NCBI GenBank assembly: GCA_963543835.1
Contig: CAUUCY010000042.1
Span: 1 to 16,240, forward strand
Direction of reading: 5' to 3'
DNA length: 16,240 nucleotides
Source of the DNA: Cryptobacteroides sp963543835
GTDB lineage: Bacteria; Bacteroidota; Bacteroidia; Bacteroidales; UBA932
In this document: piece after piece, positions 6,863-15,793 of the stretch
Position numbering within the stretch: position 1 is the first letter of the stretch
Layout: every line of letters begins with the position of its first letter
Notes under the pieces: generated by a model
Told to the model about the DNA's origin: nothing
The model's database searches: none
The model's input: the letters and a program-made list of their open reading frames with translations, nothing else
Made by a program: the position numbers and the translations under genes

Positions 6863-8029
6863 ATGATAAGATTAAAAACAGCGCTTTTATGTCTTGTCTT
6901 AATCTGTTCGATAGGACACGCGCAGAAACGCTCATACGAAATCTTTGCAGAGACGGGAGCCTACTTCGACGGTAAAGGACTCTACGAAAATGTAATTTCA
7001 AATGGCCCTGCATACTTTCCAAGTGTAGGAGCGGGTGTTTTCTTCCGACCTGAAAACGGCTATTTCGCTTCCGCCCTCAATTACCCCGAATTCGGTATAA
7101 GCATTTCACAGAGTTTCAAAGGAAAGATGGAATATCGCCCTAACGGGAGATTGGGGAATTTTACCGACCTCTACGGCTCGGTTTTCTTCAATCTATCCAA
7201 ATTTGAAAAATTCTCCATAGGACCGCTTCTGGAACTCGGTGCGGCATATACTCCCATCAAATGGGAGCACGTGGGGAATCCCGACAATCTTTATATAGGA
7301 TCCAATATAGAGGCTCTGCTCGGCTTAGGTCTGAAAACCCGATTTCATATATCCCAAAACTGGGCTTTCGTGGCAACGCTGCGTCTGTCCCACCACTCCA
7401 ACGGAATGACTAAAGTTCCGAATTGGGGAGTTAATAAATATTCAGCAGTTGCCGGCATAAGATATACTCCGTTGCAGACAAGTCAGGCAAAAACGCAAAA
7501 GCCTCAGCCGCCGAAATACAAAAAATTGTCATTAAATGCTTATTTCGCGGCAGGGGTTCACAGTTGCGATGTGGAACTACGCGCAAACAATGCCGACGAG
7601 AAGAAAGGTCTTGCATTCCCTGAAGACCCGGCACCGGTTCACCCAAGATTCATAGGGACTATCGAGGGAGAATGGAGATACAGTCCTGTACTTTCAACAA
7701 GTATAGGTACTGAAATAATGTATGCTCCGGGAGATTACCGCAGATATGATATTTCAATTGAAGGCAGAGAAGACCCTCGCGGATATTCCGACATAGTATC
7801 CGGAATCTTCACTGCACAAAGTCTTTATTACGGAAACTTCTCAGTAAGAATCACCACATATATATTCAAGAAACTCGGCATAGCGGAAGACGTGAGTCCT
7901 ATATTTGAAAAAGCAGGGATAAGATACAATCTCAACTCCCTCAAAGGAACATTTCTGGGACTTGACGTACGTGCACACTATTGGGACCGTTCCTATTGCA
8001 TAGAATGGTCTGCCGGAATAAAATTCTGA
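6863..8029 (+). CDS. PagL-like acyloxyacyl hydrolase (lipid A 3-O-deacylase family), outer membrane
   Basis: The product has 388 residues. A signal peptide is clear: positive MIRLK, a hydrophobic stretch, and likely cleavage after IGHA (residue 20). The N-terminal 200 residues alternate aromatic and glycine residues as in an outer-membrane beta-barrel. They contain LSHHSNGMTKVPNWGVNKYS with His177-His178-Ser179-Asn180. The HxSN-type signature with PNxG downstream is the active-site region of PagL, which removes the 3-O acyl chain of lipid A. The residue 12 after the Ser, where PagL is expected to have its catalytic Glu, is Asn191. A second part (about 225-388) follows a Pro/Lys/Gln-rich linker and also looks like beta-strands. 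It ends in the C-terminal Phe typical of proteins inserted by the BAM machinery. PagL itself is only about 170 residues, so this protein is about twice as long. The gene starts 14 bases after the tRNA terminator. Family fairly sure, activity untested. Confidence 0.8.
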   Translation: MIRLKTALLCLVLICSIGHAQKRSYEIFAETGAYFDGKGLYENVISNGPAYFPSVGAGVFFRPENGYFASALNYPEFGISISQSFKGKMEYRPNGRLGNFTDLYGSVFFNLSKFEKFSIGPLLELGAAYTPIKWEHVGNPDNLYIGSNIEALLGLGLKTRFHISQNWAFVATLRLSHHSNGMTKVPNWGVNKYSAVAGIRYTPLQTSQAKTQKPQPPKYKKLSLNAYFAAGVHSCDVELRANNADEKKGLAFPEDPAPVHPRFIGTIEGEWRYSPVLSTSIGTEIMYAPGDYRRYDISIEGREDPRGYSDIVSGIFTAQSLYYGNFSVRITTYIFKKLGIAEDVSPIFEKAGIRYNLNSLKGTFLGLDVRAHYWDRSYCIEWSAGIKF

Positions 8030-8057
8030 AAACAGGGAAATATTAAGCCATTTTGAG

Positions 8058-8065
8058 TAAATTTG
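8058..8065 (+). promoter_or_regulatory. Possible -7 box of the alpha-2-macroglobulin gene
   Basis: TAAATTTG matches TAnnTTTG and would start transcription near 8072, 19 bases before the ATG. No TTTG lies at the expected distance upstream (8035-8038 reads GGGA), so cotranscription with the preceding gene, 61 bases away, is an alternative. Confidence 0.35.
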
Positions 8066-8090
8066 CTCGTACAGTTATAAATTTTACGGT

Positions 8091-11000
8091 ATGAAAAGAT
8101 TTGTCTCAATATTTTTTATCGCCCTGTCTTTGTCTCTGACGGCAAAAGAAAAGAATGCAAATAAGAAAGAACTGGGGAAGTTGTGGGATAAATACGAAGA
8201 ATCAAAAATGCAGGACCTGCCGGAGACCTCCGTCAGAATTCTTGAAAAAATAAAGGAGAAAGCGGTAAAAGAGCAGCTCTCAGCGGACTTTTATGAGGCT
8301 CTGAATAATATTTACAGCATAAAAATCTCAGGAAATTGGAAGCTGCGCGAAAGTCTGCAGCAAGAACAAAGGCGGGAGGTGGAAAAGTTTGACGAGCCTA
8401 TAGTGTCCTTCTTGTTCGCGCAGAACGATTACTCAAAAACCATAGGCGAGATTCGGAGCAGTCTGCAAAAAATCATAAAAGAGAACGCTGAAAGGCTTAA
8501 AAATAAGAAAAACACATATTTTTACTCATCGGTAGGCGCTCTTGACGGGGTAATAAGCGAAACCATAAGCAATGACTATGAGTATTGCCTTTGGGAAATC
8601 AATGATTACAACGCCCTTGCAGAATATATAGGGGAGCGTTATCCTGCGTCGGCATATTTGGAATTTGAGAAGGCCGGCGACTTGCGTCCTGAAAGCGAGT
8701 GCTTGGAAGCGATGAGGGTACTCGCAAAGAAATACGAGGGCACGGCAATGGCACTATATCCTGAGGGGGAACTGCTTAGCTCGGAATTTTATTCAATCAA
8801 ACGCACAAAAGCCAATGAGCCCAAATTCAGGGCATTTTATGAAAAACTGAAGGAATTTGAAAAAGGACGCAAGAAATTCAACAGAGGGATAGACGGGAAA
8901 ATAGCCTCGGATTATACACTTATAAGCGATATACGGGAGGATTTGGAAAGAAAGTCAGGAGAAGTTGCGGTAGAGGAAGGAGAAGTCAAAGTTATTCTTA
9001 CAAATCTGAGTTCCATCAGCCTGAAATGCCTTGCGAGAGTCGAAAACAGAGGGAAGCCCCTTTGGATAAAGGACATATCCTGCGAGGGAGGCAGTTTCTA
9101 TGTTCCAGACACGCTTTCATTCAAACTCCCTGAGCTTGACGACGGCGAATACTCAATAGTGAGCAAAGCTCCCGGGCTTGAAGAACAACAGACTTATTTT
9201 ACAAAGAAAACAATCTCTCTTGCATTGCGCAATCAAAGCGACGGATATGCGGTATATGCAACGGACTATAAAACGGGAAAAGCCCTCGGAGAATATACAA
9301 TTTCTCTTCTCGAAAAAGGCGAAATCCTGAAGAAAACGACGGTTGTTTCCGACGGGAATTTCACCCTGCTTCCAAAAGAATTTTTCAAGGGAAGAAATTA
9401 TTGCTCCATAATCTGTTCTCTCGAAGAGAACGGAACCAAACGCGTCAGCAACGAGATTTTCTTCACTCACGGTGGCTTTGGAAGGGAAAATGAAAGCAAT
9501 AGGATTTACGGAAATATTTATAAAGACAGAGGCGCCTACAATCCGGGAGATATGGTGAAATTCAAGGCTGTCCTATATGAAAAATATCCTTCTAAGGGAA
9601 TTTCAGTGCTCAAGGAAGCTGTGGAATGCGAGGCAAGGCTGAACGATTCGGAGGACAATACTCTTAAAACAATAAAGCTCATCACCAATGACTTCGGCTC
9701 TGTCGCAGGGGAATTTGAATTGCCCAAAGACAAGAGGAACGGAATATTCGGCATAGAAATCTCAATCGGCGGCAAAGCTATAGCCGCAGAATCCTTTACC
9801 GTAGATGAGTTTGTGCTGCCGACTTTCGATATAAGTATAGATGAAGACAGCACTTTACACTTTGAAAAGGATTCCCTCAAAATAAAGGGAAAAGTAAGCA
9901 GCTATTCGGGGCATACTCTTTCAAATGCCGACGTTTCCATAAGCTTCAACGGAAGATACGACAAGAAAGTCACTCTGCGCAGCGGCGGCTTTTTCGAGTC
10001 GGTGCTGACAAAAGAGGAAAGGGAAGAATACGGGCTGGACAACAGGCTGAATATAGAGCTAAAAGTAGTGGACGCTACGGGAGAGACCCGGTCCGCCCAT
10101 ACGACAAGATTTATCACAGAGACGCTGTACCCTGTAATCATAATACTGAATAAGGCTGACACCGAATTTGCCCAAACAGACAGGAAAGCGCGTGGGACAG
10201 ATATAGTCTGTGGAAAGACTTTGCAAGTCAAACTGAGTATCCCTGGAAGCGAAAAGGCAAATATTCCTTTTGAATATGAACTGCTTGACGAGAAAGGCAT
10301 TCCTGTCACCAAGGGCTTGATACAGTCGGAAAAAGAGTTTGAGATCAGTCTGCCTGCTTCCGGCTGCTATTCCATGAAGGCAAGTGCCGTAAAGAGCGAA
10401 AAATACGAGAGCAGGAGAGCGTACGTCAGGATAATATCGGTTTCGGAATCGGACAAAGTGCTCGATGCTCCTGTGGATTATATCATATATAGAAAGAATG
10501 GGGAGAGAGACATAAAACTGCGTATAGGAAGTGCAAAAGGGGCAATCTATGCTGTTGCCACCCTGTTCGGCACTAAAGGCAGGGTGCTCGACACACAAGT
10601 TGTCGAACTCAAGGGCATACGCGGTGAAGAAGGCTCGCTGAAAGATATTTCATTCAGCTATATGGACTCTTACCCGGATGCCGTACGCGCACAGGTGTTT
10701 TTCTTTAAAAACGGCAATGCAGCTATGTACAGCACAGTCTTCCATCGCGAAAAGAAAGATTTTGAGTTTCCTCTCGCATTCTCAAGATTCAAAGACAAGA
10801 CAACCCCCGGAGAAGAATGCCGCATAATTATGAAGAGTTCCCCCGATGTGGAGGCAGTAGCTTCCGTATTCGATAAGTCCGTGGAGACAATAGCCCCGAA
10901 TATATGGAGCAGTCTTCCACAATATAGGCCGGAGCCCGAATATGTTATTGTAATGAGCAGTCCCGGGGATTTCGGCAGCGAAAAGGATATTCCGATAATG

Positions 11001-13103
11001 ATACGCGGACTAAGCAAAAACGCTGCCGCAAATGCATATGAAGAGGCTGTCGCTTTCAGTCTGTTTGGGGACTCCTCTTTGAAAGTGCGGGAGTCTTTCG
11101 GCAACACTCTTGCTTTCCTGCCTTTCCTTAATTCCGGCAAAGACGGAACGATAAATTTCGGTTTCAAGACTTCCGAAAAGCTTTCGACATATATAGTCAA
11201 AGTTTTGGCACACGACAGGCAGATGCGCAGCAAATGTGCGGAGAAGCAGTTTGTCGTTAGTGTTCCGGTGAAGATTTCCATTGCAGAGCCGCGTTATCTC
11301 TATGAGAACGACTCTTATATACTTCAGGCTGCGGTGGAAAGCGAGCAGAGTGTTCCTATAAGCGGGAATCTGCAACTTTCCTTGTTCAACACCCGGGATT
11401 ACAAAAATGCCGAAGCGTTTTCAGAACAGGCCTCCAGTCTGAATATTCCTGCGGGAGGCGGAGGCAAGGCAGAGTTCGCAATCGCTCTTCCAAAGGGGAT
11501 AAAAAACCTTGGTGTAAAGTTGGTGTTCGTAAGCTCCGACAAGAAGTATTCGGACGGAATTTTTGTAAATATTCCTGTCAAAAAATCAGAGCAGAGCCTT
11601 ACCGAAGCACATTCCGCAGTTTTGAAGAGAGGAGCGGACAGAGATAAAATCATTGAAGAACTGTCGGGTAGATTTGTAAATGCGGACAGAAATAAAGCCG
11701 TGTTCAAGGAAATCTCGCTTTTGGATATGATAAAAGAGACTATAGCTGAAAAGGAAAATCCTGAAGCAGGGGATGTTCTGAGTCTTAGCGAAGCATATTA
11801 TATCAGAGCAATAGCCTCATCCCTCGTGCCGTCCGCGGCAGCCCCGGATGCCGCGTTTCTTAAAAAAATACTCGATTGCCGCAACGCAGACGGTGGTTTT
11901 GCGTGGTTCGAAGGTATGGAGTCGTCAAGCATTATCAGCGCTGTGGTGCTCGAGCGCTTCGCCAAGTTGCGCGAGCACGGTTTCGCAGTTCCGGAGCTGG
12001 CAAGTACGGTGCGCTTCCTTGACGATTCGCAGCTTTCGGGCCATGACAGCCGCAGGTGGTACAGCAGCATATCGCTTGCCCAATATCTGCACCTGCGCTC
12101 CATGTATCCTGAAGTGGCTTTTGAGCCGAAAGTCGTGGGAGACGCTAAGATTTTCAAAAAGAATCTTTCGGCTTTCAAAGTGGGCGTCAGGAAATATCTT
12201 ACACCTGGGAAAAAGCGTGGAATGAACGGCAGAATATTTGAAAAAGCAAGGCGTGTGCTCACTTTGGAGCGTCTTTGCGCAAGCGAAGATGGCTTGAATT
12301 TAGCAAAAGCCCTTGGTGTAAGCGCTTATCTTACAAGCGCCAGACTTAACAATTCCATTAAGGCGGATGTGCGTTCCCTTGAGGAATATGCACAGGAGCA
12401 CCGCGACGGAGGAAAATACTATCCGAATGCAGTTATGCCTTGGCGCGGACTGCTCGAAAGCGAAGCTTACGCGCACTCTGTGCTCTGCGATTTAATGAGT
12501 CGCCACAATGCGGAAATCGCCGATGGAATACGTCTGTGGCTGATGTTGCAGAAAGAAAGCCAGAATTGGGAAGTAAGCGCAGAATATATTGATGTGGTAA
12601 ACTCTGTCCTGGCAGGTTCCCGGGAAATCCTGGACACAAAAGTACTCGCAATGAGTGCCGGCTACACTAAAGCTTTCTCGCAGATAAAATCTGCAGGCAA
12701 TGAAATGAGCGTGGAGAGAAAGTTCTTCCGCGAAAAGAATGGAAGCAGGGAGGAAATCGCGGCGGGGACAGTTCTTGATGCAGGGGAAAAGATTATAGCC
12801 GAATACATTTTGTGGAGTAAGGAAAACCGCAGTCATGTACGCCTGCGCTCCTCTCGCGAAGCCTCTCTTATGCCTGTAGATCAGAAATCCGGCTACAGAT
12901 ATTGGAACTATTACTGCAATGTGAAGTCCGATTGTACGGAGTATTACTTTGAGGCTTTCCCGGAGGAAAAAACCATAGTGACAGAAACGTTCTATGTTAC
13001 TCAAAAGGGTACATTTACTGCACCCGTACTTGAATTAGAGTCGCTTTACACTCCACATTACCGTGCCAACTCGCAATTTTGGGGAGCGTTGAAGTCTGAA
13101 TAG
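8091..13103 (+). CDS. Alpha-2-macroglobulin family protein (MG2 domain, no thioester)
   Basis: The product has 1670 residues. The N-terminus MKRFVSIFFIALSLSLTA is a signal peptide with no lipobox Cys, so the protein is periplasmic or exported rather than a lipoprotein. Residues about 25-290 form a charged helical region (LWDKYEESKMQDLPETSVRILEKI) seen ahead of the macroglobulin core in Bacteroidota homologues. Beta-rich macroglobulin domains follow. The MG2 hallmark KDRGAYNPGDMVKFKAVLYEK lies around Tyr483. The helical toroid domain is marked by NADGGFAWFEG (Asp1267) in about 1200-1500. A C-terminal beta domain ends the chain. The CxEQ thioester that would trap proteases covalently is absent at the start of the toroid; the only nearby Cys is in LDCRN. 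Bacterial alpha-2-macroglobulins are thought to inhibit proteases and protect the envelope. Thioester-less forms may act otherwise. It follows a lipid A-modifying enzyme, which fits an envelope role. Confidence 0.9.
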   Translation: MKRFVSIFFIALSLSLTAKEKNANKKELGKLWDKYEESKMQDLPETSVRILEKIKEKAVKEQLSADFYEALNNIYSIKISGNWKLRESLQQEQRREVEKFDEPIVSFLFAQNDYSKTIGEIRSSLQKIIKENAERLKNKKNTYFYSSVGALDGVISETISNDYEYCLWEINDYNALAEYIGERYPASAYLEFEKAGDLRPESECLEAMRVLAKKYEGTAMALYPEGELLSSEFYSIKRTKANEPKFRAFYEKLKEFEKGRKKFNRGIDGKIASDYTLISDIREDLERKSGEVAVEEGEVKVILTNLSSISLKCLARVENRGKPLWIKDISCEGGSFYVPDTLSFKLPELDDGEYSIVSKAPGLEEQQTYFTKKTISLALRNQSDGYAVYATDYKTGKALGEYTISLLEKGEILKKTTVVSDGNFTLLPKEFFKGRNYCSIICSLEENGTKRVSNEIFFTHGGFGRENESNRIYGNIYKDRGAYNPGDMVKFKAVLYEKYPSKGISVLKEAVECEARLNDSEDNTLKTIKLITNDFGSVAGEFELPKDKRNGIFGIEISIGGKAIAAESFTVDEFVLPTFDISIDEDSTLHFEKDSLKIKGKVSSYSGHTLSNADVSISFNGRYDKKVTLRSGGFFESVLTKEEREEYGLDNRLNIELKVVDATGETRSAHTTRFITETLYPVIIILNKADTEFAQTDRKARGTDIVCGKTLQVKLSIPGSEKANIPFEYELLDEKGIPVTKGLIQSEKEFEISLPASGCYSMKASAVKSEKYESRRAYVRIISVSESDKVLDAPVDYIIYRKNGERDIKLRIGSAKGAIYAVATLFGTKGRVLDTQVVELKGIRGEEGSLKDISFSYMDSYPDAVRAQVFFFKNGNAAMYSTVFHREKKDFEFPLAFSRFKDKTTPGEECRIIMKSSPDVEAVASVFDKSVETIAPNIWSSLPQYRPEPEYVIVMSSPGDFGSEKDIPIMIRGLSKNAAANAYEEAVAFSLFGDSSLKVRESFGNTLAFLPFLNSGKDGTINFGFKTSEKLSTYIVKVLAHDRQMRSKCAEKQFVVSVPVKISIAEPRYLYENDSYILQAAVESEQSVPISGNLQLSLFNTRDYKNAEAFSEQASSLNIPAGGGGKAEFAIALPKGIKNLGVKLVFVSSDKKYSDGIFVNIPVKKSEQSLTEAHSAVLKRGADRDKIIEELSGRFVNADRNKAVFKEISLLDMIKETIAEKENPEAGDVLSLSEAYYIRAIASSLVPSAAAPDAAFLKKILDCRNADGGFAWFEGMESSSIISAVVLERFAKLREHGFAVPELASTVRFLDDSQLSGHDSRRWYSSISLAQYLHLRSMYPEVAFEPKVVGDAKIFKKNLSAFKVGVRKYLTPGKKRGMNGRIFEKARRVLTLERLCASEDGLNLAKALGVSAYLTSARLNNSIKADVRSLEEYAQEHRDGGKYYPNAVMPWRGLLESEAYAHSVLCDLMSRHNAEIADGIRLWLMLQKESQNWEVSAEYIDVVNSVLAGSREILDTKVLAMSAGYTKAFSQIKSAGNEMSVERKFFREKNGSREEIAAGTVLDAGEKIIAEYILWSKENRSHVRLRSSREASLMPVDQKSGYRYWNYYCNVKSDCTEYYFEAFPEEKTIVTETFYVTQKGTFTAPVLELESLYTPHYRANSQFWGALKSE

Positions 13104-13272
13104 AATGGGTTTGCTCCTCAGTTATATTGCAAATACGCGCTTGCCTTATGCCTCGTGAATGGTAGAGGCCGGCAATACTATGCCGCTTCGCGATAACTCT
13201 CATCTTGAGAGCCCTTCCCCCTGCCCTTGTGCGAGGGTGCACAAGCCCCCGGGCATCCCATACCCTCCCTCT

Positions 13273-13308
13273 AAAAACAAGAGGTCAACTCACTTTTGAG
13301 TTGACCTC
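13273..13308 (-). terminator. Strong hairpin terminator between convergent genes
   Basis: GAGGTCAACTCA (13281-13292) pairs perfectly with TGAGTTGACCTC (13297-13308) around a CTTT loop. Read on the minus strand the stem is followed by TTGTTTTT, so it most likely ends the minus-strand XRE/flotillin/NfeD transcript. It lies about 190 bases past the XRE stop codon. On the plus strand the T-run is missing, though the stem could still stop transcripts from the macroglobulin gene. Confidence 0.75.
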
Positions 13309-13356
13309 ATCGTTAATCTTGGGTCTGTCATTTCCTGATTTAACTTGACTCAGACT

Positions 13357-13447
13357 GGTGTCCGTCTCTCCTCAAAATTCCTGTTTTTGAGTCCGTCTGT
13401 CTGTCCCTCCTGCCTTTCTGCCGCAAAAAGGGCGTTTTTGAGTCCGC
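13357..13447 (-). repeat. Second locus of the 51-base periodic repeat (inverted)
   Basis: On the minus strand, ACTCAAAAAC occurs in two units, with plus-strand positions GTTTTTGAGT at 13383-13392 and 13434-13443, exactly 51 bases apart. The stretch 13361-13389 read on the minus strand matches 938-966 at 27 of 29 bases. The other unit shares GCAGAAAGGCAG-type sequence with the unit at 986. It lies in the leader-free space past the XRE gene. Confidence 0.7.
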
Positions 13448-13498
13448 TTACCAGTTTTTGCTATTTTTCTATACAGGATTTTGCTGTTGCCCCAAAGA

Positions 13499-13702
13499 CT
13501 ATTCACGATATTCGAGGAGATCTCCCGGTTGGCAGTCAAGAGCCTTGCAAAGCGCCTCCAAGGTGGAAAACCTTATACCCTTCGCCTTGCCGTTCTTCAG
13601 AATGGACAAGTTGGATGCAGTTATGCCAACGGCTTCAGCAAGCTCCCCGCTGGACATTTTCCTGCGGGCAAGCATTACATCTATGTTGACTATAATTGAC
13701 AT
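13499..13702 (-). CDS. Small XRE/Cro-type helix-turn-helix regulator
   Basis: The 67-residue product is a single HTH domain of the short YozG-like (HTH_26-type) class. MLARRKMSSGELAEAVGITASNLSILKNGKAKGIRFSTLEALCKALDCQPGDLLEY covers the two HTH helices (about residues 18-38) and the conserved C-terminal LCKALxCxPGDLLEY. It probably binds DNA as a dimer; its target is unknown. Its ATG (13700-13702) shares one base with the TAA stop of the flotillin gene (13702-13704) in the order TAATG, which suggests translational coupling. It is the last gene of the operon, with a terminator about 190 bases on. It could regulate its own operon, but no operator is evident. Confidence 0.9.
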   Translation of the reverse strand: MSIIVNIDVMLARRKMSSGELAEAVGITASNLSILKNGKAKGIRFSTLEALCKALDCQPGDLLEYRE

Positions 13703-15126
13703 TATTTAACCTCCTTCGGAGCTTCCTCCATGGTATTTTCTGCTTCTTTTCCCTTGAGATAATTAGGGAGACTTATACCTGCCATTTTGAAAAGATCGTC
13801 AAGAGGTGGTACGGAACTCATCATTCCCGAGATGAAATTGGAGGTTGCGGTCTTGCCCTCCTTTCCCGAGCCATTTTCCCAAACAGTAACCTTGTCTATC
13901 TTTATTCCCTTGACGGCTTCAACCTGGGTCTTGACCAATTCAGGGAGTTTATCGGCAATAAGCATTGTGATTGCATCTTTTGCATCTCCGCCTGCGGCAT
14001 TTACGAGCTGCTGGAAACCCTCTGCCTGCTTTGTAAGCACTTCCTGAATACCGCGTGCCTGAGCATCCATTTTCGCGAAGATAGCATCAGCCTCTCCCTT
14101 CGCCTCACGACGGAGTTTCTCGGCTTCAGCCTCCGCTGCTATAATCTGCTTCTGCTTCTCGATCTCTGCGGCAACCACCACATTCGCCTGCTGGGTAGCC
14201 TTTTCACGCTCGGCACGTGCGAGCTCGGCGTCACGCTCTGACTGATAAGCCTCCTGAAGGGCTTTTGCAGCCTGTACTTTCTCGGCAGCGACAGCCACAC
14301 GTGCAGCCTCCGCCTCTTTTTCTCTACGCTGGGCATCAGAATTTGCTATGGCGATTTTGGAACTGTTCTCACCCTCGACGGCAAGAGCATTTGCTTCCGC
14401 TGTCTTGATACGGGTGTCCCTTGTAGTCTCTGCTATACGTATATCCTTATCTCTGTCGGCCTCTGCCTTACCGATTTCACCGAAACGGTTCTGTTCGGCA
14501 ACGCTCTTCTTGGCATCGTTGATTGCCTTTGCCGCAGCTTCCTTACCAAGAGCCTCTATATATCCTGACTCATCTCGTATATCGGTAACGTTCACGTTGA
14601 TGAGTTTAAGACCTATTTTGCGAAGTTCTGCCTCTACGTTGGTGCTCACATTCGCAAGGAATTTATCGCGGTCGGCATTGATCTCCTCAATATCCATGGT
14701 CGCGATGACAAGACGCAGCTGACCGAAGAGAATATCCGTCGCTATGCCCCTTATGTCCTCTATAGTGAGTCCGAGAAGACGCTCTGCTGCATTGGTCATA
14801 CTGTCAGGATCGGTGGAAATACCTACGGTGAAACGGCAAGGCACGTCCACGCGTATATTCTGTTTGGAAAGGGCATTGGTAAGATTACACTCTATTGAAA
14901 TAGGCTTCAAATCGAGGAAATCGTAACTCTGGAACACGGGCCAGATGAATGAAGCCCCTCCGTGCACGCACTTGGCAGAAGATGCTCCTCCGTTTTTGTT
15001 TTTCCCTGTCTTTCCGTAGATTACGAGTATTCTGTCGGAAGGGCAACGTTTGTAGCGCTTCAGGATTGCCGAGAATGTGACAAAAAGCACGAATACGGCA
15101 ATGATAATCAGATAAAGTGAGTTCAT
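13702..15126 (-). CDS. Flotillin-like SPFH/band 7 membrane protein
   Basis: The 474-residue product starts with one hydrophobic anchor (MNSLYLIIIAVFVLFVTFSAIL, about residues 4-22). A flotillin-type SPFH domain follows (about 28-200), with ILVIYGKTGKNKNGGASSAKCVHGGASFIWPVFQ and IRGIATDILFGQLRLVIATMDIEEINADRDKF. A long Ala/Glu/Lys/Gln-rich coiled coil spans about 205-385, and the Gly-rich C-terminal tail ends in a charged segment. Length, order and the KGxADA-like repeats match bacterial flotillins (YuaG/FloT and YqiK). These oligomerise on the inner face of the membrane and organise lipid-protein microdomains. The gene starts 12 bases after the stop of the NfeD-like gene, the standard partner of bacterial flotillins. 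Confidence 0.94.
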   Translation of the reverse strand: MNSLYLIIIAVFVLFVTFSAILKRYKRCPSDRILVIYGKTGKNKNGGASSAKCVHGGASFIWPVFQSYDFLDLKPISIECNLTNALSKQNIRVDVPCRFTVGISTDPDSMTNAAERLLGLTIEDIRGIATDILFGQLRLVIATMDIEEINADRDKFLANVSTNVEAELRKIGLKLINVNVTDIRDESGYIEALGKEAAAKAINDAKKSVAEQNRFGEIGKAEADRDKDIRIAETTRDTRIKTAEANALAVEGENSSKIAIANSDAQRREKEAEAARVAVAAEKVQAAKALQEAYQSERDAELARAEREKATQQANVVVAAEIEKQKQIIAAEAEAEKLRREAKGEADAIFAKMDAQARGIQEVLTKQAEGFQQLVNAAGGDAKDAITMLIADKLPELVKTQVEAVKGIKIDKVTVWENGSGKEGKTATSNFISGMMSSVPPLDDLFKMAGISLPNYLKGKEAENTMEEAPKEVK

Positions 15127-15138
15127 AACTTATTTGTA

Positions 15139-15759
15139 TTAGATAATTATTGATGTCTGTTCTTCAACAAGGACGGTATGCGGGTCAAGCACCTCTACGA
15201 CTTTAATGAGAGTACCTGTTTTGAGAGTTTCGCCGTCGGTCTGGGCGGTGTACTCACGAATTGACTCGTTAATGCTTATCTGCACCTTTCCCTCACCCTG
15301 CCGTCTGCCCGGGATAGTCAGGTACACGCTGCCCGTGCAATTAAGAGCCGATTTATAAAGATTGATTGTGCCGGTCTGCTGCATGCCGCTCAGCCACTTG
15401 AAAAGCAGCATTACGAGAAAGACGAGCAAAGCCCCGGCAACTATTCCGCAAATAACAAGGAGAGGGGTGGAAGCTATGCTCTCACGAAGCAGAATGACTG
15501 TCCATCCAAAACCTATCACGAAATTCACAAGATTTCGGAAAGTCAGAAGATTGGAGCCGAGGTCCCCGTCAAGATTCCCCCCCGCCGCATCGGCATCGAC
15601 ACCCGTAGCGTCAATGTCGGCAGAATCGATGGGAGAATCGGAGTCCGCACCGATGAATGTCATAATACTCTGAATAATGAAAATGAAAGAAGCGGCGAGA
15701 GTCATGCACCAGAGGACTTTCATTCCGGCATCTAAGGATGCCCACCATTGTGCTAACAT
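15139..15759 (-). CDS. NfeD-like membrane protein, flotillin partner
   Basis: The 206-residue product has three membrane segments (about 13-36, 76-96 and 98-120). The loop after the first is rich in Asp (DSPIDSADIDATGVDADAAGGNLDGDLG). The C-terminal soluble domain (about 135-206) looks like the NfeD OB-fold, with GSVYLTIPGRRQGEGKVQISI and TGTLIKVVEVLDPHTVLVEE. This matches the short NfeD1b/YuaF/YqiJ type, which lacks the ClpP-like protease domain and is encoded beside flotillins. It probably assists flotillin assembly at the membrane. The ATG at 15757-15759 is preceded by a plausible promoter. It is the first gene of a three-gene operon. Confidence 0.85.
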   Translation of the reverse strand: MLAQWWASLDAGMKVLWCMTLAASFIFIIQSIMTFIGADSDSPIDSADIDATGVDADAAGGNLDGDLGSNLLTFRNLVNFVIGFGWTVILLRESIASTPLLVICGIVAGALLVFLVMLLFKWLSGMQQTGTINLYKSALNCTGSVYLTIPGRRQGEGKVQISINESIREYTAQTDGETLKTGTLIKVVEVLDPHTVLVEEQTSIII

Positions 15760-15793
15760 AGTATATGTGTGTATTAAATTGTGTTTCTTTCTG

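Larger units (their letters stand above)
13104..13498. other. Convergent intergenic region with hairpins and repeat
   Basis: No gene can be supported here. From left to right it holds a small hairpin CTCTCA/TGAGAG (13197-13211), a hairpin CTTGTGC/GCACAAG (13226-13245), the 12-pair terminator hairpin (13281-13308) and the inverted copy of the 51-base repeat (13357-13447). Neither of the first two hairpins is followed by a T-run. Confidence 0.65.

Noticed and set aside
11860..11900. Thioester motif in the macroglobulin
   Set aside because: The only nearby Cys is in LDCRNADGGF, which lies in the body of the toroid and lacks the following Glu-Gln.
11848..12225. 125-codon plus-strand ORF inside the macroglobulin gene
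   Set aside because: It is an alternative frame of a well-supported 1670-codon gene.
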